DNA of 39,207 nucleotides from Candidatus Cloacimonadota bacterium (GTDB lineage Bacteria; Cloacimonadota; Cloacimonadia; Cloacimonadales; JAQVBK01), in NCBI GenBank assembly GCA_028690365.1, contig JAQVBK010000003.1:1-39207 (forward strand), read 5' to 3'. The position numbers were made by a program, and so were the translations under genes. The notes under the pieces were generated by a model that worked only from the letters and a program-made list of their open reading frames with translations, ran no database searches and was not told the DNA's origin. Of this stretch, positions 34,504 through 39,207 are shown in pieces (the stretch's first letter is position 1; every line of letters starts with the position of its first letter).

Positions 34504-34928
34504 GTCTTCCTCCTGTGATTTATGAAAAAATCTATACTCCTTTTTTTTTAACAGAAGTAATATTCATAATCTCTATTTATATCTATAGTAATATTCTTTC
34601 CCATAAGATGAGTTTTTCTTTAATCATTTATATCAAATTTAACGTTACAATTATATGATGCATTTAGCTTATTCATGCCTTATTCCATTTTTCAAAAAGC
34701 ACTTAATGTTCTTCAATTGGACTAACTATGTGCATTTTAAATATTAATGAACTTAAAAAAATTCGACTAACCCATCCTTCTACCTCATCCCTCCACTACT
34801 TCATAAAAACACTACCAAATGCAAAATCCGTAATAATTCTGTCAAATCAAAGTTCTGATCCTAACTTTTCAAATGAGAAGACTTCCTTATCTTCTGTGAT
34901 ATATCTTACAAGATATCAAATATAGTTG
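34504..34928. other. intergenic region without a credible gene
   Basis: 425 bases between the HEPN-like gene and the end of the FISUMP gene. It should hold the HEPN gene promoter. The 65-codon plus-strand ORF 34728-34925 has no ribosome site and no recognisable features. No repeats or hairpins stood out. Confidence 0.6.
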
Positions 34929-37900
34929 TTAATTATCCAAGTCCTTGACACATCGCACGGAGAAGCCGGCTGTCTTACTGCCGTGGCCGCGGTCCACCCG
35001 CGTACCGTCATAACTCAGCCTCCGGCCCCAGGCGTAGTCACTACCGCCCTCTGTAGAAGACCAAAAGCCACCGATGTAAGCCATGCTGTGGAAGCTCCCA
35101 TCGAGGCCGCTACGAAAACCACAGGGAAGGAAGTTGAAACCACTACTGCCAAACTCGGGGTCATTCTCCAGGTTCCCATCTGTCCACAAATCTGCCCTGC
35201 CGGCAAGTTTACTGCCTTCATTTGTGCCACGATTACCAGAATTATCTACTTCTTCCTGACTCATGCCAAGAGACATCTCCAATTCTTTTATATCATCATC
35301 TGAGGGCACTCTCCATCCCTCCGGAGCAAGATCTCTCGTGTCTACAACTGCATACCAATTGAAGAGATTGCCGTAAGTATCTGCATTAGATGGTGCGTTA
35401 TTGTAAACACAATAGGCTCCGCTTGTAGTACTTGTCCATGTACTATTATCTGTTACGTGAGGTATCTGGTCGCCATTACGATATCTCGTAACCTTCAGAT
35501 TCTCTGCCATCCAGTATTGGTTACCTATTCGTACAACTTGATAGATATTACCGTCAATATCAGTTACGTAATAGATTGGTATTTCAACAAGTAAAGAATC
35601 GGTAAAAGAAGATGAGTAAATATTGTAGAGGGCGTTTAATCTATAGGAATAGATAGTGTCTTGATCAAGATCAATATCAAAATAATTCATAATATCTGCG
35701 GGAATATTATCTGCCAGCAAGCTCCAATTGCCATTTTCAATTCTGCGCTCAAGAGAAAACCCATCTATACCCAATGAAGGATAATTCCATGTAAGAAGTA
35801 CATTGTTGTTATTTTGAATTACATAATTGAAATTTAGAGGAACAGGCAAGGTGTTATCAATTATTTCAGTTGTCAGCATTAAGCTATTATCGTCTTCATA
35901 ACAAGCATATATCCTGTACTGCAGATTCTGATTAACTTCCGCTTCTGAATCAGTCCAGGTGGAAACATTTTCTGCTACTGAGTCAAAAGGAATAATCCAG
36001 TCGCCATCTCCAACTTTCTTGTCGATTTTGAAGCCATGTTCGCCATTAATATCTTCTTGCCACTCAAGCTGAACGCTGTGAATATTGGGTTGAGAGTAAG
36101 TTAAATTAGTGGGAGCGGGAAGAATGTTATCAATTATTTCAGTTGTCAGCATAACACTATTTTCATCTTCATAATAAGCATATACCTTGTACTGTAGATT
36201 CTGATTCACTTCCGCTTCTGAATCAGTCCAGGTGGTTTCATTTTCATTTACAATGGCGTATGCTGTAATCCAATCATTTTCACCAACTTTCTTATCGATT
36301 TTAAAGCCATGTTCGCCATTAATATTTTCTTGCCACTCAAGCTGAATAGTATGAATGTTGGGGCGGGAATAGGTGAGATTGGAAGGAGGGGGAACGTTCA
36401 GATAGATATCTTCGGTAGGCAATAATTCGCTGAAATGATCTTCGTAATATGCGCTTACTTCGTATCTGATTGTGAGATTCAATCCCACATCTGTATCAAT
36501 CCAGGTAGTTGAATTTGCAGGTAGATATGCGTAACCGATGATAGTTTCCGCTCCTGTGTCATAGTCAATCACCTTATCAATTCTGAATCCGGTTTCTCCG
36601 TTTATGTTTTCCTGCCAACTGAGCCGGATGGAGTTAATAGAAATTACCTCATAACTTATATTTGTAGGGGATGGAATTGCGGTATCAATGGGAGGAGTGT
36701 TTACCGGAGAGCTGAGTTGAGTGCCCCAGCAGGAATAAATCCGATAATAAATTGTCTCATTAATTTCTGCTGAAGAATCAGTCCATGAGTAAATATTGGC
36801 ATCCAGCATTGCATAGTTTTCTTCCCACTCAGAGTTTTCGTTTTTTTTATCAATTCTAAAACTTTCTATACCTTCCATACTTTGCTGCCAACTAAGCTGA
36901 ACGCTGATTATATCAGGTCTGGAATAAACGAGGTTGGTGGGAGCGGGAATTGAATTATCAATCGCAACTGTATTTGAAAATAAACTATTGAATTCTTCGT
37001 AGTAACTATAAACTCTGTATTGCAAATTTTGACCGATCTCAGCGTTTGTATCTGTCCAGGTTGTCAGGTTAGCAGCAACAGAATCATACACAGTGAACCA
37101 GCTATCCGTACCAACTTTTTTATCGATTTTAAATCCTTGTTCACCGGTAATATCCTCTTGCCAATCAAGCCGGATATTATGGAGAGTAAGTCTTACATAA
37201 CTCAGTTCTTCAGGAGCAGGAATAGCATTGTCAATCAAAGGGGTAGTTCTATAATCCACCAGGTTGTTTCCGGAGAAGGGGGCAACTCTGTATCTAAGGT
37301 TCTGGTTTATCTCGGCATTTGAGTCTTCAAAGAATAGAGCGGTAGTAGTTCCCAACTCTTCCCAACTGCTATTGTCTACCTGCTTTTGAATCCGGAACCC
37401 TTCTTCTCCATTATTTATATCTGTCCAGGTCAACCGGATTTTATTGAGCAAAAGTTTTTCGAAGTTCAGATTCTGTACCGGTGAAAACGTAATTGTCTTT
37501 TGATTGCTTGCAGCGGGGGATAATTCAATCGGATCATTGCCATAAAAAGCGCAAACTCTATAATAAACTGTGTTGTAAGTATTCCTTATATTGATATTAT
37601 CAATATAACCAATTGTATTTTCAGCAGTGTGATGAATAACTGAGAAATTTTCACCATCAATTTTTCTTTCAATTCTGAATCCGTTTTCTCCATTGCTGTT
37701 ATCCTGCCAGTTCAGTGTGAAAGTGTGTACATTGTTTTGTGTTATGGTCAAATTGCCGGGTGCAGGGAAATCCATGGTAATTTGAGCTGAGAGTGGATTA
37801 CTCTCATTGTACTCAGTAACAGCCTTCACTCTGTATTCGTATTGGCGATTAGGCAGGATTGAGTCATCAAGAAATGAGGTTGTGTTGGGATTGAGGGTGG

Positions 37901-38726
37901 TGAGAATGGTGAAATCTCTTAACCCTCTGTCCCGAGAATTCGGGACATCTCCCTTGGAAAGGGAGACTCTGGATTCCCCATTCATAAGTTTACGGGGTGG
38001 AAGCTCTTCTATTCCACTCTGGGGGACAGAGGGGGTTATGGTCTTTTGATTTTCAGTTCTTCTATTATCCGGCGCATTCTTAACTCCCTGCCCCGATACG
38101 GCAGTTGCCGAACGGGTCGAGGAAGTCAAGTCTGCTTCAATATTGCCTTCGGTATTGTTTCGGGTTTCCTCTCCTTCTCCTATGCCGGAGAAGTATTTTC
38201 CTGTCTCCCTTCTCTCAATTACATATCCGGTTTCATAATCACAATCATGTTCCCAGCTCAGTGAAGCAGAATGAATAGTTTCCTGAATTATCGTGAGGTT
38301 CTCAATGGGATCAAATATGGTTTGGACATTGTTTTCCAGAGATGTCTTAGTGTGATTCTGGTCATTTCGACCGGTAACCCTGTAATAATAACGGTTTGTG
38401 GTAAGCAGTCCGGTGTCGGTAAATTCTGATTTATTAGCTTCAACTTCGGCATGGGGAAGGAAATGTTCATCAGAATCAGTTCTTCTCTCTATGAGATAGC
38501 TGCCCACTACTTTGCTATTCTCTTGCCATTGTAGTTTAACTGAAGAATCACTTAAAGCTGTGATGGATAATTCACCTGTCATGTTGCCCATATTATAGCT
38601 GGAATGATACGGACTGTTAGGCTCTTTCACATCGCAGGAGATAGCAAAGATTACTATCAATAGCAAAACGAGAGAATTGCACTTCAATGGATGATGTTTA
38701 ATATAAAAGTTATTTTTCGCTTTCAA
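34929..38726 (-). CDS. fibronectin-III repeat lipoprotein with C-terminal FISUMP domain
   Basis: A 1265-residue surface lipoprotein. The N-terminal signal ends in lipobox AISC (Cys31 from the first TTG). About ten fibronectin-type-III-like modules follow, each opening with 'N-L-x-(Y/I)' and 'L-x-W-(Q/E)-(E/D)' and carrying 'G-(F/Y)-x-I-(D/E)-(K/R)'; modules 8 and 9 are nearly identical. From about residue 1050 comes a FISUMP domain ('VTDIDGNIYQVVRIGNQYWMAENLK ... WSSTE ... GFSVRCVKD'), a family of unknown function with a likely C-type-lectin-like fold. Module 2 is interrupted by a repeat-derived insertion of roughly 90 residues. The start is uncertain: TTG 38726 or TTG 38687, neither with a clear ribosome site. 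The 3' end is unusually GC-rich. Confidence 0.85.
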   Translation of the reverse strand: MKAKNNFYIKHHPLKCNSLVLLLIVIFAISCDVKEPNSPYHSSYNMGNMTGELSITALSDSSVKLQWQENSKVVGSYLIERRTDSDEHFLPHAEVEANKSEFTDTGLLTTNRYYYRVTGRNDQNHTKTSLENNVQTIFDPIENLTIIQETIHSASLSWEHDCDYETGYVIERRETGKYFSGIGEGEETRNNTEGNIEADLTSSTRSATAVSGQGVKNAPDNRRTENQKTITPSVPQSGIEELPPRKLMNGESRVSLSKGDVPNSRDRGLRDFTILTTLNPNTTSFLDDSILPNRQYEYRVKAVTEYNESNPLSAQITMDFPAPGNLTITQNNVHTFTLNWQDNSNGENGFRIERKIDGENFSVIHHTAENTIGYIDNINIRNTYNTVYYRVCAFYGNDPIELSPAASNQKTITFSPVQNLNFEKLLLNKIRLTWTDINNGEEGFRIQKQVDNSSWEELGTTTALFFEDSNAEINQNLRYRVAPFSGNNLVDYRTTPLIDNAIPAPEELSYVRLTLHNIRLDWQEDITGEQGFKIDKKVGTDSWFTVYDSVAANLTTWTDTNAEIGQNLQYRVYSYYEEFNSLFSNTVAIDNSIPAPTNLVYSRPDIISVQLSWQQSMEGIESFRIDKKNENSEWEENYAMLDANIYSWTDSSAEINETIYYRIYSCWGTQLSSPVNTPPIDTAIPSPTNISYEVISINSIRLSWQENINGETGFRIDKVIDYDTGAETIIGYAYLPANSTTWIDTDVGLNLTIRYEVSAYYEDHFSELLPTEDIYLNVPPPSNLTYSRPNIHTIQLEWQENINGEHGFKIDKKVGENDWITAYAIVNENETTWTDSEAEVNQNLQYKVYAYYEDENSVMLTTEIIDNILPAPTNLTYSQPNIHSVQLEWQEDINGEHGFKIDKKVGDGDWIIPFDSVAENVSTWTDSEAEVNQNLQYRIYACYEDDNSLMLTTEIIDNTLPVPLNFNYVIQNNNNVLLTWNYPSLGIDGFSLERRIENGNWSLLADNIPADIMNYFDIDLDQDTIYSYRLNALYNIYSSSFTDSLLVEIPIYYVTDIDGNIYQVVRIGNQYWMAENLKVTRYRNGDQIPHVTDNSTWTSTTSGAYCVYNNAPSNADTYGNLFNWYAVVDTRDLAPEGWRVPSDDDIKELEMSLGMSQEEVDNSGNRGTNEGSKLAGRADLWTDGNLENDPEFGSSGFNFLPCGFRSGLDGSFHSMAYIGGFWSSTEGGSDYAWGRRLSYDGTRVDRGHGSKTAGFSVRCVKDLDN
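34977..35111 (-). other. candidate hypervariable region of the FISUMP domain
   Basis: Residues 1206-1250 of the FISUMP protein. The 45 codons contain no Asn codon and only one codon ending in A; 21 end in C, in an otherwise AT-rich genome. It is followed by the constant tail GFSVRCVKD near the stop. This is what adenine-directed mutagenesis of an AAC-rich template would look like. No reverse transcriptase or template repeat is in the window. Confidence 0.45.
37921..38037. repeat. palindromic element inserted in frame in the FISUMP gene
   Basis: An 11-base perfect inverted repeat (CCCTCTGTCCC at 37923-37933, GGGACAGAGGG at 38023-38033) encloses further hairpins (TCCCGA-GAAT-TCGGGA; CTCCCTT-GG-AAAGGGAG). 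Read on the coding strand it yields Ser/Pro/Arg-rich residues ('PSVPQSGIEELPPRK') unlike any other module. The insertion probably extends to about 38190, where the normal module sequence resumes. Confidence 0.75.
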
Positions 38727-38762
38727 TATTCACTTGTTTTAGCTTAATTTGCATTTTTTTTA

Positions 38763-38835
38763 CGGCCCGTAGCTCAGCTGGTAGAGCACGTGACTCTTAA
38801 TCATGGGGTCGAGGGTTCGATCCCCTCCGGGCCGA
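38763..38835 (+). tRNA. tRNA-Lys(CTT)
   Basis: A 73-base cloverleaf: acceptor CGGCCCG/CGGGCCG, D arm GCTC-AGCTGGTA-GAGC, anticodon stem CGTGA/TCATG with loop CTCTTAA (anticodon CTT, reading AAG), T arm GAGGG-TTCGATC-CCCTC, discriminator A. The CCA tail is not encoded (ACAAAA follows). The first pair is C-G, unusual because most tRNAs start with G. Confidence 0.95.
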
Positions 38836-38863
38836 CAAAAATTTTATTACCGGAAAACCAATG

Positions 38864-38889
38864 GAAGACCGACATTTTTGCCGGTCTTC
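38864..38889 (+). terminator. hairpin downstream of tRNA-Lys
   Basis: GAAGACCG-ACATTTTTGC-CGGTCTTC, a perfect 8-base stem, 28 bases after the tRNA. It is followed by TGCGTTTAATT, so the T-run is weak, but it is the likely transcript end. Confidence 0.6.
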
Positions 38890-39100
38890 TGCGTTTAATT
38901 CCTTTCAAGAAATATTCTTAATAACAAAAGTCAGGTCAGTTTTTTGTTAACTTTTTTCTTAGTTATTTTTAACAATATCTTATTTTTATAATTTTACTGA
39001 AAAGCTTATTACTAATATTTCAGAGAGACCATTACTGCCTCATTTCCGCAAATAGAATATCCTATTAATTAAATGAAATCAGACTGATACAGATCAAAAC

Positions 39101-39207
39101 ATGAAAAACGCACCAATCCTTTTTGCCTTTGCTGTATTTTTAATCAGCTGTAATTCACAATCCTCAGTTAAGGAACATGAATCCAAGAAAGAGAAAGCGG
39201 TTTTTCA
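39101..39207 (+). CDS. lipoprotein, N-terminal fragment (runs off the window)
   Basis: An ORF absent from the track because the window cuts it. It begins ATG at 39101 and gives a short signal ending in lipobox LISC at Cys17, then 'NSQSSVKEHESKKEKAVF'. This is a textbook type-II signal peptide, so the product is a lipoprotein of unknown function. The ribosome site is weak. The 265 bases upstream (38836-39100) contain only the tRNA-Lys terminator and AT-rich sequence. Confidence 0.75.
   Translation, partial: MKNAPILFAFAVFLISCNSQSSVKEHESKKEKAVF

Noticed and set aside
34728-34925. 65-codon plus-strand ORF between the HEPN-like and FISUMP genes
   Set aside because: No ribosome site, no domain, and no support from context.
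34926-35303. 125-codon plus-strand ORF opposite the FISUMP 3' end
   Set aside because: Antisense shadow; it is open only because the FISUMP 3' end is GC-rich.
35700-38600. Fibronectin-module repeats as a DNA tandem repeat array or CRISPR
   Set aside because: The repeats are diverged at DNA level, about 250-290 bases long, and in frame; they are protein modules.

Overview
The window is AT-rich, densely packed bacterial DNA. Genes are mostly preceded by strong Shine-Dalgarno sequences and often overlap by 1-4 bases. Core genes (gmk, dnaB, coaBC, queA, queD, engB, dxs, mnmE, era, mreB, mreC) are mixed with lipoproteins, a PEGA-domain protein and a FISUMP-domain surface protein. This mix suggests a Gram-negative member of the FCB superphylum, possibly Cloacimonadota or a relative. 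That assignment is inferred from gene content and style, not from a marker phylogeny.

Bases 1-5143 hold a conserved unknown protein overlapping a Ppx/GppA phosphatase, then a large membrane hybrid histidine kinase. Bases 5283-14646 form a long plus-strand run: gcvH, gmk, a divergent omega-like ORF, family-4 uracil-DNA glycosylase, dnaB, an MlaE-type permease, a ThiB-like binding lipoprotein, trmL, coaBC, an SDR, a DUF3108 protein and queA. After a lone minus-strand GNAT gene comes queD-engB-dxs-mnmE, tightly coupled. Convergent with mnmE is a binding-protein/permease pair of the SsuA/TauA type with no ATPase gene, then mreB-mreC-era (minus). Bases 24745-27502 hold a three-gene overlapping minus-strand operon: a YgeW-like carbamoyltransferase, a threonine-synthase-fold PLP enzyme and a MocA-like nucleotidyltransferase.

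From about 27.5 kb the window becomes accessory: tRNA-Val(GAC), a PEGA-repeat exported protein divergent from an LPP20-like exported protein, then a 0.66 kb stretch with no intact gene. That stretch holds a terminator, palindromic repeats and an almost exact second copy of the last 129 bases of the LPP20-like gene. Next are two very AT-rich minus-strand genes: a protein with a C-terminal HEPN-like R-x4-H motif and a small membrane-anchored protein. They are a candidate two-gene defence or conflict unit. The window ends with a 1265-residue lipoprotein of ten fibronectin-III-like modules and a C-terminal FISUMP domain, then tRNA-Lys(CTT) and the start of another lipoprotein.

The most unusual signals are in this last part. 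The 3' end of the FISUMP gene is strikingly GC-rich with no Asn codons over 45 codons, which resembles the variable region of a diversity-generating retroelement target. A structured palindromic element lies in frame inside the same gene. The HEPN pair and the YgeW/PLP/MocA operon also merit follow-up.
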